From: Paracoccus lutimaris
GTDB taxonomy: Bacteria > Pseudomonadota > Alphaproteobacteria > Rhodobacterales > Rhodobacteraceae
Assembly: GCF_003337565.1 (NCBI RefSeq)
Contig: NZ_QPJL01000001.1
Coordinates: forward strand, 478,019 to 542,018
Length of the DNA stretch: 64,000 bases
Direction: 5' to 3'
A model generated the notes under the pieces. That model saw nothing but the letters and a program-made list of their open reading frames with translations, was not told the origin of the DNA and made no database searches. A program made the translations under genes and the position numbers. Within the stretch, counting starts at the first letter, position 1. Every line of letters begins with the position of its first letter. Positions 20,731-30,461 of this stretch are shown in pieces.

Positions 20731-21597
20731 TTACTTGCGCACGGTCTTTTCGTCGAAATCGGGCAGCGCCTCGAGTTCTTCCTTGGTGTAGTTGGTGGCG
20801 AAGAACGTCTCGTCGCCAATGGTCAGCAGGTGGATCGCATCCGGCCCCAACAGGACCTTTTTCGCGCCGATGCCCAGAAAGCCGCCGATATCGGCGATAT
20901 AGCCGACGACCTGCTCGCCCGAATCGCCCAGCACGATGTCGTTGATCTTGGCGATGTTCTGCCATTCCGCCGGGCGCTGATCGAGCGCGGGATCGACCCA
21001 GACTGTGGTCGAGGGCTGGTTGGTCGTCCAGATATTGCGGCTGGTGACCCAGCTGCCCAGCACGCCCGGATCGGCCTCGGAGATCGCCGGGGCATTCACG
21101 TCGGGGGCAATGACGGGGGGCGCGACGGGTTCACCCTCGGCCATTTCGCCGGTCGCCTGATCGGCTGCGCCCTCGACCGCGTCCTCGGCCTCTGTCGCGC
21201 CCTTGGCTGCCTCATCTGCGGCGGCATCGGCCGCCTTGCTGGCCGAGGCGGCGGCCTTGTCGGCAGCCGCGGCAGCCTCTTCGGCCGCCTGCTTTGCCGC
21301 ATCGGTCGCTTCGATTGCCACGGCCTCGCTTGCCCCTTTGGCAGCCTGCGCCGCCGCATCACCGGCCCGGGCCGCTGCATCCGCTGCCTCATCCGCCGCC
21401 TTCTCGGCTGCGGCCCCTGCCTCGGACACCGCAGTCTCGGCTGCCGCCGCAGCCGTATCGGCCGCCTGATCCGCCGCCTTCGCCGCATCCTGAACCTGCT
21501 GTTCGGTCGAGGGAACGGGCGCCTTCGGCAGTTCGGTCTGCGCGATGGCAGTCCCCGCAAGCGCCAGAGCCGTCACGGCGATGACAAGAGATTTCAT
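20731..21597 (-). CDS. Exported Ala-rich coiled-coil protein with PRC-barrel domain
   Basis: 288 residues from ATG 21597 (AAGGA eight bases upstream; a TTG two codons earlier is less likely). A signal peptide ends near residue 20 (AIA-Q). Residues of about 30-155 are almost entirely Ala, Asp, Glu and Lys in AADxAA-like heptads, predicted to be one long helix or coiled coil. The C-terminal part (about 175-270) looks like a PRC-barrel (KINDIVLGDSGEQVVGYIAD...GIGAKKVLLGPDAI). It is probably periplasmic and structural or envelope-linked; exact role unknown. The helix resembles TolA-like spacers in composition only. Confidence 0.8.
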   Translation of the reverse strand: MKSLVIAVTALALAGTAIAQTELPKAPVPSTEQQVQDAAKAADQAADTAAAAAETAVSEAGAAAEKAADEAADAAARAGDAAAQAAKGASEAVAIEATDAAKQAAEEAAAAADKAAASASKAADAAADEAAKGATEAEDAVEGAADQATGEMAEGEPVAPPVIAPDVNAPAISEADPGVLGSWVTSRNIWTTNQPSTTVWVDPALDQRPAEWQNIAKINDIVLGDSGEQVVGYIADIGGFLGIGAKKVLLGPDAIHLLTIGDETFFATNYTKEELEALPDFDEKTVRK

Positions 21598-21751
21598 GGG
21601 CAAGGTCCTTTTCGGCAGTCCGGTCTTTTATGGCCGCATCCTTTGGGGATCGGTCTTCGCATAAAGGGCAAACGTCGCCATGCGCCGCATCGTTCCCGAG
21701 CTTTTGCATGGCATGCGTTCACATCGCCGAAATCACCCGCGCAGGGGGCGC

Positions 21752-22867
21752 TCAGCACCCGCGCGGATGGCTGATGCGCCCGCCGCAAACCGGCCCCGGT
21801 GCCGCCGTCGTCCCGGGACCCGAGGTCGGCAGCCCGCGCAAGACCCGCACCGCCAGCCAGCCAAAGGCCTGTGCCTCCAGCATGTCGCCATCCAGCCCCG
21901 CCTCTTCGACGGGAGCCACGCGGGCATCGAGCCGCCCGGCCAGCGCCGCCATCATCGCCGCATTGTGCCGCCCGCCCCCACAGACCAGCACCAGTTCGGG
22001 CGGGCGCGGCAACAGCGCCACCCCCGCCGCCACCGCCGCCGCCGCCGCATGGGTCAGGGTCGCTGCGGCATCTGCGTCAGAAAGATCCCGGACATCGTGC
22101 CCAAGCCCCGGGAAGGCATCCCGGTCCAGCGATTTCGGCAAGGACCGGGCAAAATGCGGATGCTCAAGAAAACGCGCAATGATCCCCTCATCGGGTTGCC
22201 CCGCGGCAGCCAGCCGGCCGCCCTCGTCACGCGCGGCCTGTCGGCGGGCGCGCATCAGGTCGTTCAGCGGTGCATTTGCCGGGCCGGTATCAAAGGCGAT
22301 GCAGGCGCCCGGCGACTCGGGTGCCGGGGCGGCGGGATCGACCCATGTCAGGTTCCCGACCCCGCCAAGGTTCAAGAAGGCCACCGGTGCGCAAGGCAGC
22401 AGCCCCTGCCCCATCGCCCATTCGGCGCAGGCCCAGTGAAAGAAGGGCGCAAGCGGCGCGCCCTCGCCGCCCCGACGCACATCCTCGCTGCGGAAATCCC
22501 AGACCACCGGACGGCCCAGCCGCCGCGCCAGCGCCGCACCATCGCCCGCCTGATGGGTGCCCCGCCCGCCCGGATCATGGGCCAGCGTCTGGCCGTGATA
22601 GCCGACCAGCTCGGCCTCGGGGAAATCCTCGGCCAGCGCGGCATGGGCGGCGACAGAGAGGTTGGCCGCGTCGGGCACGACAGGGCCGCCCGGCCATTGC
22701 CCAAGGGCTGCGTGCAGAACCGCGGTCTCGTTATCCGAATAGGCGCGATAGGCGCTGCGCCCGAATGCTGCGATACGTGCGCCGTCGGTCTCAATGATCG
22801 CCGCATCCACCCCGTCCAGCGAGGTGCCCGACATCATCCCCAATGCGCGCAGCATTCCCTGTCTCAT
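21752..22867 (-). CDS. anmK: Anhydro-N-acetylmuramic acid kinase
   Basis: 371 residues, full length. The N-terminal ATP-binding signature [14 protein letters not shown] is at residues 10-23, and [12 protein letters not shown] and [13 protein letters not shown] are also family motifs. AnmK phosphorylates and opens 1,6-anhydro-MurNAc to MurNAc-6-phosphate in cell-wall recycling. It is divergent from tyrS with only 56 bases between starts; anmK next to tyrS is a recurrent arrangement in alphaproteobacteria. Confidence 0.95.
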   Translation of the reverse strand: MRQGMLRALGMMSGTSLDGVDAAIIETDGARIAAFGRSAYRAYSDNETAVLHAALGQWPGGPVVPDAANLSVAAHAALAEDFPEAELVGYHGQTLAHDPGGRGTHQAGDGAALARRLGRPVVWDFRSEDVRRGGEGAPLAPFFHWACAEWAMGQGLLPCAPVAFLNLGGVGNLTWVDPAAPAPESPGACIAFDTGPANAPLNDLMRARRQAARDEGGRLAAAGQPDEGIIARFLEHPHFARSLPKSLDRDAFPGLGHDVRDLSDADAAATLTHAAAAAVAAGVALLPRPPELVLVCGGGRHNAAMMAALAGRLDARVAPVEEAGLDGDMLEAQAFGWLAVRVLRGLPTSGPGTTAAPGPVCGGRISHPRGC

Positions 22868-22923
22868 GGCTTTCCCTTTGCCCTTTCCCCCGGTATATCC
22901 GCGCCATTCGAAAGGAACAGCCC

Positions 22924-24162
22924 ATGACCTACCGTGCCAAATCCGAATTCCTCCATGTCATGACGGAGCGCGGCTATCTGGCGGACTGCACCGATCTGCA
23001 GGCGCTGGATGACGCCCTGATCAACGGTCCGGTCACGGCTTATATCGGCTATGACGCCACGGCGGCCAGCCTGCATGTCGGGCATCTGCTGAACATCATG
23101 ATGCTGCGCTGGTTTCAAAAGACCGGCAACCGCCCGATCACGCTGATGGGCGGCGGCACCACCAAGGTGGGCGACCCCAGCTTCCGCAGCGAGGAACGCC
23201 CGCTGCTGACCCCCGACGCCATCCAGTCCAATATCGACGGCATGCAGCAGGTCTTTGCCCGCTATCTGGATTACGGCAATGGCCGGGCGATGATGCTGAA
23301 CAATGCCGAATGGCTGGACAGCCTGAACTATCTGGATTTCCTGCGCGATATCGGCCGGCATTTCAGCGTCAACCGGATGCTGTCGTTTGAATCGGTCAAG
23401 TCGCGTCTGGATCGCGAACAGTCGCTGAGCTTTCTTGAATTCAACTACATGATCCTGCAGGCCTATGACTTCCTTGAGCTTTACCGGCGCTATGACTGCC
23501 GGTTGCAGATGGGCGGCAGCGACCAATGGGGCAATATCGTCAACGGCATCGACCTGACCCGCCGCGTGCTTGAGGGCGAGATCTGGGGTCTGACCTCGCC
23601 TTTGCTGACCACCTCGGACGGGCGCAAGATGGGCAAGTCGCAGGGCGGCGCGGTCTGGCTGAACGGCGCCATGCTGTCGCCCTATGAGTTCTGGCAGTTC
23701 TGGCGCAATACCACGGACGCAGATGTTGGCCGCTTCCTCAAGCTTTATACCGAGCTGCCGGTGGCGGAATGCGACCGTCTTGGCGCGCTTTCCGGCTCCG
23801 AGATCAACGCCGCCAAGATCATCCTCGCCAATGAGGTGACGACGCTTCTGCACGGGGCCGAGGCCGCCGCATCGGCCGAAGCCACCGCGCGCGAGGTCTT
23901 TGAGCAAGGCGGCGCCGGCGGCGATCTTGAGATTGCGCTGATCGGCGCCGATGCGCTGCCGCTGGCGGTGGTGCAATTGCTGACCCAGACCGGCATCACC
24001 GCATCGGGCAAGGAAGCCAAGCGCCTGATCGCCGAGGGCGGGCTGCGGCTGAACAACGAGCCGGTCAGCGACCCGCAATTCGCCGTGGATGCGGCGCTGA
24101 TCGGGGACGGGCTGAAGGTCTCGGTCGGAAAGAAAAAGCACCGCATGGTGCAGGTGGGATAA
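22924..24162 (+). CDS. tyrS: Tyrosyl-tRNA synthetase
   Basis: 412 residues from ATG 22924, preceded by GAAAGGAACAGCCC; an upstream in-frame extension overlaps anmK and is rejected. The class I HIGH-like motif is HVGHLLN (about residue 58) and the KMSKS-equivalent is [10 protein letters not shown]. An S4-type RNA-binding segment at the C-terminus includes [18 protein letters not shown]. It charges tRNA-Tyr. A strong terminator follows. Confidence 0.97.
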   Translation: MTYRAKSEFLHVMTERGYLADCTDLQALDDALINGPVTAYIGYDATAASLHVGHLLNIMMLRWFQKTGNRPITLMGGGTTKVGDPSFRSEERPLLTPDAIQSNIDGMQQVFARYLDYGNGRAMMLNNAEWLDSLNYLDFLRDIGRHFSVNRMLSFESVKSRLDREQSLSFLEFNYMILQAYDFLELYRRYDCRLQMGGSDQWGNIVNGIDLTRRVLEGEIWGLTSPLLTTSDGRKMGKSQGGAVWLNGAMLSPYEFWQFWRNTTDADVGRFLKLYTELPVAECDRLGALSGSEINAAKIILANEVTTLLHGAEAAASAEATAREVFEQGGAGGDLEIALIGADALPLAVVQLLTQTGITASGKEAKRLIAEGGLRLNNEPVSDPQFAVDAALIGDGLKVSVGKKKHRMVQVG

Positions 24163-24168
24163 GCGAAA

Positions 24169-24193
24169 GGCCGGGGGAAACCCCGGCCCTTTT
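24169..24193 (+). terminator. Intrinsic terminator after tyrS
   Basis: GGCCGGGG-GAAA-CCCCGGCC, an 8-bp perfect stem with a stable tetraloop, followed by CTTTT. It lies between the convergent tyrS and YaiI/YqxD genes. Confidence 0.9.
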
Positions 24194-24654
24194 CAACTGC
24201 GGTCCAGGCGCTGTGCTGCCGTCATCACCCGGTCCAGCGATTGCAGGAAATACGACCTGTCCGCCTTGGAAAATGCCGCGCCGCCGCCCTGCATGAACGG
24301 GTTCGACGCACGCAGATCCTGCATCAGGTCGCGCGTCGCCAGCCGCGGGCCGATATTGGCCTGGGTCAGCACCTCGCCATTGTGCTGGATGACCTGCGCA
24401 CCGGCCTTGATGCAGCGATCGGCCAAAGGCAGGTCCGAGGTCACCACCACATCCCCCGGTCCGCAATGCTCAGCGATCCATTGGTCAGCGACATCCGGCC
24501 CCTCGGGCACGATGACCAGCGACACAAGCGGATTGGCCGAGGGCCGCAAGCCGCCATTGCAGACCAGCACCATCGGCAGGCGCAGGCGGGTCGCCACCCG
24601 CTCGGCCTCGGCTTTGACCGGGCAGGCATCGGCGTCGATATAAAGCGTGGTCAT
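24193..24654 (-). CDS. YaiI/YqxD family protein (DUF188)
   Basis: 153 residues from ATG 24654. The family N-terminus [20 protein letters not shown] is intact, with further motifs [12 protein letters not shown] and [10 protein letters not shown]. This is a PIN-like nuclease-fold family with conserved Asp residues, of unknown biochemical role. It starts 14 bases after the DUF2585 gene and is likely co-transcribed with it. Confidence 0.92.
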   Translation of the reverse strand: MTTLYIDADACPVKAEAERVATRLRLPMVLVCNGGLRPSANPLVSLVIVPEGPDVADQWIAEHCGPGDVVVTSDLPLADRCIKAGAQVIQHNGEVLTQANIGPRLATRDLMQDLRASNPFMQGGGAAFSKADRSYFLQSLDRVMTAAQRLDRS

Positions 24655-24668
24655 CCCTGCCCCCATTC

Positions 24669-25238
24669 CTAGCGCGGCAGCGCCGCCTGCCAGTCGCGGA
24701 CCGCATCCAGCGGCGAGATAAGCATCAGCACGTTCAGCGCCAGCCCGTCGCGGATCAGATACATGGTCAGCGCCTCAAAGCCAATGACCAGCGCAACCGA
24801 GGCCCAGACCGGCAGCCTTGAGGCCAGGAAAAAGCCCAGCATCATCGCCAGAATATCGGCAACCGAGTTCAGAACGCTGTCGCCGTAATAATCCAGCGAG
24901 ATGGTGACGGCGCGATAGCGCTCGATCACCGCATCCGAATTCTCGACGATCTCCCATGCCGCCTCGATCAGCGTGGCGATGGCCAGCCGCCCGCCAAGGG
25001 ACAGTCGCCGCGCCACCAGCCACAGTCCGGCATAGAACAGCAGCCCGTGGATGACATGCGAGGGCGTGTACCAGTCGGCCAGATGCTGCGAATTCTCGGA
25101 ACTCATGGTCTCGCCGTGCCAGAGCTTGACATAGCCGCATTTGCAGATCGGCTCGCGCCCGATCCACAAAAGCCAAAACGCGGCAAGGGCGACGATCAGC
25201 GCCGTGATCCAGTATGGAAGGGATTTGCGTGTCAACAT
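24669..25238 (-). CDS. DUF2585 (UPF0314) integral membrane protein
   Basis: 189 residues from ATG 25238; a longer frame to 25370 runs over a terminator and is rejected. There are about five hydrophobic helices. The family motifs are the segment [20 protein letters not shown] and [18 protein letters not shown]...[13 protein letters not shown], conserved acidic and His residues suggesting a metal- or lipid-active membrane protein. Function unknown. Confidence 0.88.
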   Translation of the reverse strand: MLTRKSLPYWITALIVALAAFWLLWIGREPICKCGYVKLWHGETMSSENSQHLADWYTPSHVIHGLLFYAGLWLVARRLSLGGRLAIATLIEAAWEIVENSDAVIERYRAVTISLDYYGDSVLNSVADILAMMLGFFLASRLPVWASVALVIGFEALTMYLIRDGLALNVLMLISPLDAVRDWQAALPR

Positions 25239-25339
25239 ATGCGGGCGAGTAAGCACAGCGCAGGCCGCTGTCCATGGCCTGCGGAATTTTGGCGCGGGAA
25301 TGCGGCAAATTCGCATGTGCGGCATCAGCATGCAGGCAT

Positions 25340-25368
25340 GAAAAAGCCCCGCGCGGCTGCACGGGGCC
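25340..25368 (-). terminator. Intrinsic terminator after the cyclophilin pair
   Basis: On the minus strand arms GCCCCGTG and CGCGGGGC (loop CAGCCG) are followed by TTTTT, about 20 bases beyond the stop of the exported cyclophilin. Confidence 0.85.
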
Positions 25369-25388
25369 AATTCGCGCGGCGATGCCGC

Positions 25389-25982
25389 TTATTCCTCGAC
25401 CGTGACTTTCAGCATGTGATCGGGGTCGACCACGGCGCCATTGGCGGCTGGATCGCCCTTTTTCACCGCGTTCAGCACGTCCCAGCCGTCGACCAACTGA
25501 CCGACCACGGTATATTGCCCGTCAAGGAAGGTCGCCGGGGCCAGGTCGATGAAGAACTGGCTGTTGGCGCTGTTGGGGTCCTGCGAACGCGCCATGCCGA
25601 CGGTGCCGGCCTGAAAGCTCACATCGTTGAACTCGGCCGGCAGGTCCGGCATGGACGAGCCGCCCATGCCCGCACGCGCGGTATCGCTGCCATGCTTGCC
25701 AAATTCCACGTCGCCGGTCTGGGCCATGAAGCCGTCGATCACGCGATGGAACACCACCCCGTCATAGGCGCCCGATTTCGCCAGCGTCAGCAGACGCTCG
25801 ACATGCTTGGGGGCCTTGTCGTTGTAGAGGTCCAGCACGATCTTGCCCTTGGACTGACCGGCGCTGTCGGCAACCTCGATCACCAGATTCGGGCCGGGGC
25901 CGTCCGAGACGCCCGGCAGACCCTCGGCCTGCGCGGCACCCGCAGCCAGAACCATGGCGGGGATCAGGAACTTATTCAGCAT
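25389..25982 (-). CDS. Exported cyclophilin-type peptidyl-prolyl isomerase
   Basis: 197 residues with an N-terminal signal peptide (MLNKFLIPAMVLAAGAAQA-E). Cyclophilin motifs include FHRVIDGFMAQTGD, NSANSQFFIDL and GQYTVVGQLVDG. It catalyses proline cis-trans isomerisation during folding, here in the periplasm. Its start overlaps the end of the cytoplasmic paralogue by 11 bases, so the two are translationally coupled. Confidence 0.95.
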   Translation of the reverse strand: MLNKFLIPAMVLAAGAAQAEGLPGVSDGPGPNLVIEVADSAGQSKGKIVLDLYNDKAPKHVERLLTLAKSGAYDGVVFHRVIDGFMAQTGDVEFGKHGSDTARAGMGGSSMPDLPAEFNDVSFQAGTVGMARSQDPNSANSQFFIDLAPATFLDGQYTVVGQLVDGWDVLNAVKKGDPAANGAVVDPDHMLKVTVEE

Positions 25983-26481
25983 CGGCAGCCACCTTGACCG
26001 AGATCATGCGGTCCGGATTCGCCGGCGGCTCGCCGCGAACGATCTTGTCCACATGCTCCATGCCGTCGATGACGCGGCCATAGACCGTGTACTGCCCGTT
26101 CAGGAAATGGTTATCCTTGAAGTTGATGAAGAACTGGCTGTTGGCCGAGTTCGGGTTCATCGAGCGCGCAGCGCCCAGCGTGCCACGGTCATGGGGCAGG
26201 CGCGAGAACTCGGCCGGCAGGTCCGGCAGGTCCGAGCCACCCGTGCCCGCACGGCCCGGATTGTAGTTGTTTTCCATATTGGCATGTTCCACATCGCCGG
26301 TCTGGGCCATGAAGCCGTCGATCACGCGGTGAAAGGCCACATTGTCGTATTTCCCGGCGCGGGCCAGTTCCTTCATCCGCTCGGCATGTTTGGGGGCCAC
26401 GTCGGGCAGCAGTTCGATCACCACCGGGCCGTCCTTCAGCTCGATGATGACGGTGTTTTCGGGATCCTTGATCTCGGCCAT
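25972..26481 (-). CDS. Cytoplasmic cyclophilin-type peptidyl-prolyl isomerase
   Basis: 169 residues with no signal peptide (MAEIKDPENTVIIELKDGPV). The same FHRVIDGFMAQTGD and NSANSQFFIN motifs as the downstream exported copy mark a PpiB-type cyclophilin. An AAGGAG site precedes the ATG. First gene of the two-cyclophilin operon, divergent from pgk with 202 bases between. Confidence 0.95.
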   Translation of the reverse strand: MAEIKDPENTVIIELKDGPVVIELLPDVAPKHAERMKELARAGKYDNVAFHRVIDGFMAQTGDVEHANMENNYNPGRAGTGGSDLPDLPAEFSRLPHDRGTLGAARSMNPNSANSQFFINFKDNHFLNGQYTVYGRVIDGMEHVDKIVRGEPPANPDRMISVKVAADAE

Positions 26482-26607
26482 GGGGTTCTCCTTGGTGAAA
26501 GCCTCGGCGCAGACTTAAGCCTTTCGGACCGATCAGACAACGCCGGGCGCGATGCGCAGCTTGCCGCCGGGCACGGTTCTCGTGCCGGTTGACGAGAATG
26601 TCATGAT

Positions 26608-26651
26608 GCGGGAAAACCGCGCAGGGCCGCGATCAGCGGGAAAACCGCGCA
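26608..26651 (+). repeat. 16-bp direct repeat in the pgk leader
   Basis: GCGGGAAAACCGCGCA occurs at 26608-26623 and again at 26636-26651, a 28-base period. Each unit contains a small hairpin (GCGG-GAAAA-CCGC). It lies between a TTGACG hexamer (26589) and the pgk start and could bind a regulator or shape the mRNA leader. Confidence 0.7.
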
Positions 26652-26683
26652 AGGGGCGACGGCCGATCACGAAAGGATGTGAC

Positions 26684-27880
26684 ATGGCGGATTTCAACAC
26701 GATCGACGACCTCGACCTTGACGGCAAGGTCGTGCTCGTACGCGTGGACGTGAACGTTCCGGTCGAAAACGGACAGGTGACCGACGCGACCCGGATCGAA
26801 AAGATCGTGCCGACCATCAAGGATATTCAGGCCAAGGGCGGCATTCCGGTGCTGATGGCGCATTTCGACCGTCCCAAGGGCAAACGAGTCGATGCCATGA
26901 GCCTGAAAATCGTCCTGCCGGCACTGGAGGCCGCGCTTGGCCAGCCGGTGAAATTCTCGGACGAGGCCGTGGGCGGCCCCGCCAAGCGCGCCGTCGCCGA
27001 TCTGAAACCCGGCGATGTGCTGCTGCTGGAAAACACCCGCTTCTATCCGGGCGAGGAAACTAACGATCCGACTTGTGCTGCCTCGCTGGCGGCCTTGGGC
27101 CAGATCTATGTCAATGACGCCTTTTCCGCCGCGCATCGCGCTCATGCCTCAACCGAGGGCGTGGCGCATCTGCTGCCCGCCGCCGCCGGCCGGCTGATGG
27201 AGGCCGAGCTGACGGCGCTGGACGCGGCCCTTGGCAATCCGCAGCGCCCGGTCGTCGCCGTGGTCGGCGGCGCCAAGGTCTCAACCAAGCTCGACCTGCT
27301 GTCCAACCTCATCGAAAAGGTCGATCATCTGGTGATCGGCGGCGGCATGGCCAATACCTTCATGGTCGCCAAGGGCGCCGAGGTCGGCAAGTCGCTGGCC
27401 GAACGCGACATGGCCGACACCGCCCGCGAGATCCTCGAAAAGGCCGCCAGGACCGGCTGCGAGATCCATCTGCCCGTCGATGTGGTGGTGGCGCGCGAGT
27501 TCAAGGCCGGCGCCGCCCATGAGATCCTGCCCGACGAGGAATGCCCCGCCGATGCGATGATCCTTGATGCCGGGCCGCAGACCGTGGACGCGATCACCGA
27601 AGTCTTCGAGGGCTGCCGCACGCTGATCTGGAACGGCCCTCTGGGTGCCTTTGAAATCCCGCCCTTTGACGCCGCGACCAATGCCGCGGCGCAGGCCGCG
27701 GCAAGGCTGACGCGCGAGGGCAAGCTGATCTCGGTCGCCGGGGGCGGCGATACGGTGGCGGCGCTGAACAAGGCCGGGGTCGCCGATGATTTCACCTATA
27801 TCTCGACCGCCGGCGGCGCCTTCCTCGAATGGATGGAGGGCAAGACCCTGCCCGGCGTCGCGGCGCTGAAAAAGCGCTGA
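26684..27880 (+). CDS. pgk: Phosphoglycerate kinase
   Basis: 398 residues from ATG 26684 with GAAAGGAT upstream; an in-frame extension to 26552 covers the leader repeats and is rejected. Motifs: [33 protein letters not shown] and GGGDTVAAL near the C-terminus. It transfers phosphate from 1,3-bisphosphoglycerate to ADP in glycolysis, and the reverse in gluconeogenesis. A bidirectional terminator follows; a class I aldolase lies just beyond. Confidence 0.97.
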   Translation: MADFNTIDDLDLDGKVVLVRVDVNVPVENGQVTDATRIEKIVPTIKDIQAKGGIPVLMAHFDRPKGKRVDAMSLKIVLPALEAALGQPVKFSDEAVGGPAKRAVADLKPGDVLLLENTRFYPGEETNDPTCAASLAALGQIYVNDAFSAAHRAHASTEGVAHLLPAAAGRLMEAELTALDAALGNPQRPVVAVVGGAKVSTKLDLLSNLIEKVDHLVIGGGMANTFMVAKGAEVGKSLAERDMADTAREILEKAARTGCEIHLPVDVVVAREFKAGAAHEILPDEECPADAMILDAGPQTVDAITEVFEGCRTLIWNGPLGAFEIPPFDAATNAAAQAAARLTREGKLISVAGGGDTVAALNKAGVADDFTYISTAGGAFLEWMEGKTLPGVAALKKR

Positions 27881-27902
27881 GGCGTCTTTCGCATCGAAAC
27901 CG

Positions 27903-27927
27903 AAAGGGGGCCGCGCGGCCCCCTTTT
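27903..27927. terminator. Bidirectional terminator between pgk and the small membrane protein
   Basis: AAAGGGGGCCGC directly abuts its reverse complement GCGGCCCCCTTT, giving a 24-bp perfect palindrome with an A tract and a T tract. It can terminate both convergent genes. Confidence 0.85.
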
Positions 27928-27938
27928 GCATCTTCCGC

Positions 27939-28145
27939 TCAGTTCGTCGCCGGCGCGGCTGGCGCTGGCGCGGATGTGCCTGTCGCGGGCGGCATGTTGC
28001 GCCCGACATCGCTTTCCTCGGCATCCGAGAACAGGACGTAAAGGAAGGCGCCGACCGCGATCACGATCGCCAGAGCGAAAACCATGAAGAACGGCCGGTT
28101 CTGGCGGAATTGTTCCGGAATGCTGTCAGGATCTTCATTGGCCAT
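27939..28145 (-). CDS. Small single-pass membrane protein
   Basis: 68 residues from ATG 28145, with a GGGGGA site seven bases upstream. A hydrophilic N-terminus (MANEDPDSIPEQFRQNRP) leads into one transmembrane helix (about residues 19-41) and a Pro/Ala-rich tail. I do not recognise a function. A much longer upstream frame is antisense to the aldolase gene and is not real. Confidence 0.75.
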   Translation of the reverse strand: MANEDPDSIPEQFRQNRPFFMVFALAIVIAVGAFLYVLFSDAEESDVGRNMPPATGTSAPAPAAPATN

Positions 28146-28268
28146 GACATTTCCCCCATACTGGTCTTTTTTCAACTCTGGCGCGGCTCTGGGGTTCCCG
28201 TTAGCGCAACCCTGATTGCCCTTGCCCGCCGGTCTGCTAAGCAGCCAGCAAACAAAATGGAGCCTCCG

Positions 28269-29198
28269 ATGCCGATGACCGACACCGTCCGCAAGATCCT
28301 GGCCAATTACGAGGGGGAAACCCCCGGCGTGAAGGCGCAGCTCGCGCGCATGCTGATGACCGGCAAGCTGGCCGGCACCGGCAAGATGATCATCCTGCCG
28401 GTCGATCAGGGTTTCGAGCATGGCCCGGCGCGCAGCTTTGCGCCGAACCCGGCCGGCTATGACCCCCATTACCATTATCAACTGGCCATCGATGCCGGGC
28501 TGAACGCCTATGCCGCGCCCCTGGGCATGATCGAGGCCGGCGCCGACACCTTTGCCGGCCAGATCCCGACCATCCTGAAAGTGAACTCCGCGAATTCGCT
28601 GATGTCGAACACGGCGGGCAAGAATCAGGCCATCACCGCCTCGGTCGATGACGCGCTGCGTCTGGGCTGCGCGGCCATCGGCTTCACCATCTATCCGGGC
28701 TCGGACATGGCGCTGGACATGTTCGAAGAGATCGTCGAGATGCGCAAGGAAGCCGCCGCCAAGGGCGTGGCGACCGTCATCTGGTCCTATCCGCGCGGCG
28801 AGGCGATCACCAAGGACGGCGAGACCGCCATCGATGTCGCGGCCTATGCCGCCCAGATCGCCGCGCTGATCGGCGCCCATATCATCAAGATCAAGCTTTC
28901 CACGGATCACCTGATGCTGCCCGAAGCGAAAAAGGTCTATGAGGACAAGAAGATCGACGTCGCGACCCAGGCAAAGCGCGTGGCGCATTGCATGGAAGCC
29001 TCGTTCAACGGCCGCCGCATCGTCGTCTTCTCGGGCGGCGCCGCCAAGGGTGCGGACGCGGTCTTTGACGATGCGCGTGCCATCCGCGACGGCGGCGGCA
29101 ACGGCTCGATCATCGGGCGCAACAGCTTCCAGCGTTCGCGCGAGGATGCGCTGGAGATGCTGCAGAAGCTGGTCGACATCTATCTGGGCAAGGCCTGA
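28269..29198 (+). CDS. Class I fructose-bisphosphate aldolase (FbaB/DhnA type)
   Basis: 309 residues from ATG 28269 with GGAG six bases upstream. The TIM barrel contains MIILPVDQGFEHGP near the N-terminus, VIWSYPRG in the middle, and HIIKIKLSTDH with the probable Schiff-base Lys, as in archaeal-type class I aldolases. It cleaves or forms fructose-1,6-bisphosphate. Its place beside pgk supports a glycolytic or gluconeogenic role. A terminator follows. Confidence 0.92.
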   Translation: MPMTDTVRKILANYEGETPGVKAQLARMLMTGKLAGTGKMIILPVDQGFEHGPARSFAPNPAGYDPHYHYQLAIDAGLNAYAAPLGMIEAGADTFAGQIPTILKVNSANSLMSNTAGKNQAITASVDDALRLGCAAIGFTIYPGSDMALDMFEEIVEMRKEAAAKGVATVIWSYPRGEAITKDGETAIDVAAYAAQIAALIGAHIIKIKLSTDHLMLPEAKKVYEDKKIDVATQAKRVAHCMEASFNGRRIVVFSGGAAKGADAVFDDARAIRDGGGNGSIIGRNSFQRSREDALEMLQKLVDIYLGKA

Positions 29199-29218
29199 AT
29201 TCGAGGCTTGAGTTCTGG

Positions 29219-29270
29219 CGTCGTGGGGCTCTGCCCCACACCCCGGGATATTTCGGCATGAAAGAATGGG
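29219..29270 (-). repeat. Gene-end repeat, copy B
   Basis: On the minus strand it reads CCATTCTTTCATGCCGAAAT continuing ATCCCGGGG, then the hairpin GTGGGGC-AGA-GCCCCAC. It is in the aldolase-ftsY gap, opposite to the flanking genes. Confidence 0.7.
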
Positions 29271-29291
29271 GCGTCCGATGGGCGCCCTTTT
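29269..29291 (+). terminator. Intrinsic terminator after the aldolase gene
   Basis: GGGCGTCC-GAT-GGGCGCCC (8-bp stem with one T-G pair) is followed by TTTT. It lies 70 bases after the stop and abuts gene-end repeat copy B. Confidence 0.75.
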
Positions 29292-29345
29292 CCTTTCCGG
29301 CGAGACTGCTTAGGTTCTGCGCGAAAGACAAAAAGGATTGGGTGC

Positions 29346-30395
29346 ATGTCGTTTTTCTCGAAGCTGCGCGACCGGCTGACGCGGTCCTCGTCGAAGATCG
29401 GGGCGGGACTGGACGATATCGTTGCCGAAGGCGCTGTCGAGGATGTGGCGGTGCCCGAGGCGCCGGTTGCAGCGCCCGCCCCTGCCTCGGTTCCTGACGC
29501 GGCTGCGGCGCGTCCGGGCATGCTGGGGCGCATCTTTGGCCGCACGACCGAGGCCGAGCCCCGGCGCGAGCTGGACGATGCGATGCTGGAAGAGCTCGAA
29601 GAGATGCTGATCCAGGCCGATATGGGCGTCGAGACTGCCTTGCGCGTCACCGCCAATATCGCCGAGGGGCGCATCGGCCGCCGCATCTCAGCCACCGAGC
29701 TCAAGGAACTTCTGGCGGGCGAGATCACGCGGATCATGACCCCGGTCGCCAAGCCGCTGCCGGTTTATCCCAAGCGGCCGCAGGTGGTGCTGGTGGTGGG
29801 CGTGAACGGCTCAGGCAAAACCACGACCATCGGCAAGCTTGCCAGCCAGTTCAAGGCAGCGGGCAAGAATGTGGTGATCGCGGCCGGCGATACGTTCCGC
29901 GCGGCGGCGGTCGAGCAGTTGCAGGTCTGGGGCAAGCGCGCCGGAGTGCCAGTGATGACCGCGCCCGAAGGCTCGGACCCCGCAAGCCTTGCCTTTGACG
30001 CGATGAACCGGGCCGAGGCCGAGGGCGCGGATCTTTTGATGATCGACACCGCCGGACGCCTGCAGAACCGTCAGGACCTGATGGAGGAACTGGCCAAGAT
30101 CGTTCGCGTCATCCGCAAGAAGGACCCTTCGGCCCCGCACAACACCCTGTTGGTGCTGGACGCAACGACCGGCCAGAACGCGCTGAGCCAGGTCGAGACC
30201 TTCCAGAAACTTGCCGATGTTTCGGGGCTTGTGATGACCAAGCTGGACGGCACCGCGCGCGGCGGCGTGCTGGTCGCCTTGGCCGACCGCTTTGGCCTGC
30301 CGATCCATGCCATCGGTGTCGGCGAACAGATCGACGATCTGGATGCCTTTGACGCGCGCGATTTCGCCCGCGCATTGGTCGGGCTGGGGGACTGA
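29346..30395 (+). CDS. ftsY: Signal recognition particle receptor FtsY
   Basis: 349 residues. An acidic, Ala/Pro-rich A-domain (about 1-60) precedes the N and G domains. GTPase motifs: [15 protein letters not shown] (G1), [37 protein letters not shown], and a C-terminal [17 protein letters not shown]. FtsY docks SRP-ribosome complexes to the inner membrane for co-translational insertion. Followed directly by gene-end repeat copy C. Confidence 0.97.
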   Translation: MSFFSKLRDRLTRSSSKIGAGLDDIVAEGAVEDVAVPEAPVAAPAPASVPDAAAARPGMLGRIFGRTTEAEPRRELDDAMLEELEEMLIQADMGVETALRVTANIAEGRIGRRISATELKELLAGEITRIMTPVAKPLPVYPKRPQVVLVVGVNGSGKTTTIGKLASQFKAAGKNVVIAAGDTFRAAAVEQLQVWGKRAGVPVMTAPEGSDPASLAFDAMNRAEAEGADLLMIDTAGRLQNRQDLMEELAKIVRVIRKKDPSAPHNTLLVLDATTGQNALSQVETFQKLADVSGLVMTKLDGTARGGVLVALADRFGLPIHAIGVGEQIDDLDAFDARDFARALVGLGD

Positions 30396-30402
30396 CGCCC
30401 CC

Positions 30403-30445
30403 CTTTTCTTCTTCATCCAAATATCCAGCCGGCCTTGCGGCGGGA
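30403..30445 (+). repeat. Gene-end repeat, copy C
   Basis: TTCTTCTTCATCCAAATATC then CAGCCGGCC...GCGGCGGG, just past the ftsY stop and in the same direction. The core matches copies A and F. Confidence 0.6.
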
Positions 30446-30461
30446 CGCGATGCTTGACGCC

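Noticed and set aside
26552..26683. N-terminal extension of pgk
   Set aside because: The frame is open, but it crosses the duplicated hairpin leader. The conserved protein begins at 26684 with a good ribosome site.
30396..30461. Intrinsic terminator after ftsY
   Set aside because: A T-rich stretch (CCCCTTTTCTTC) follows the stop but without a preceding stem. The segment is better explained as gene-end repeat copy C.
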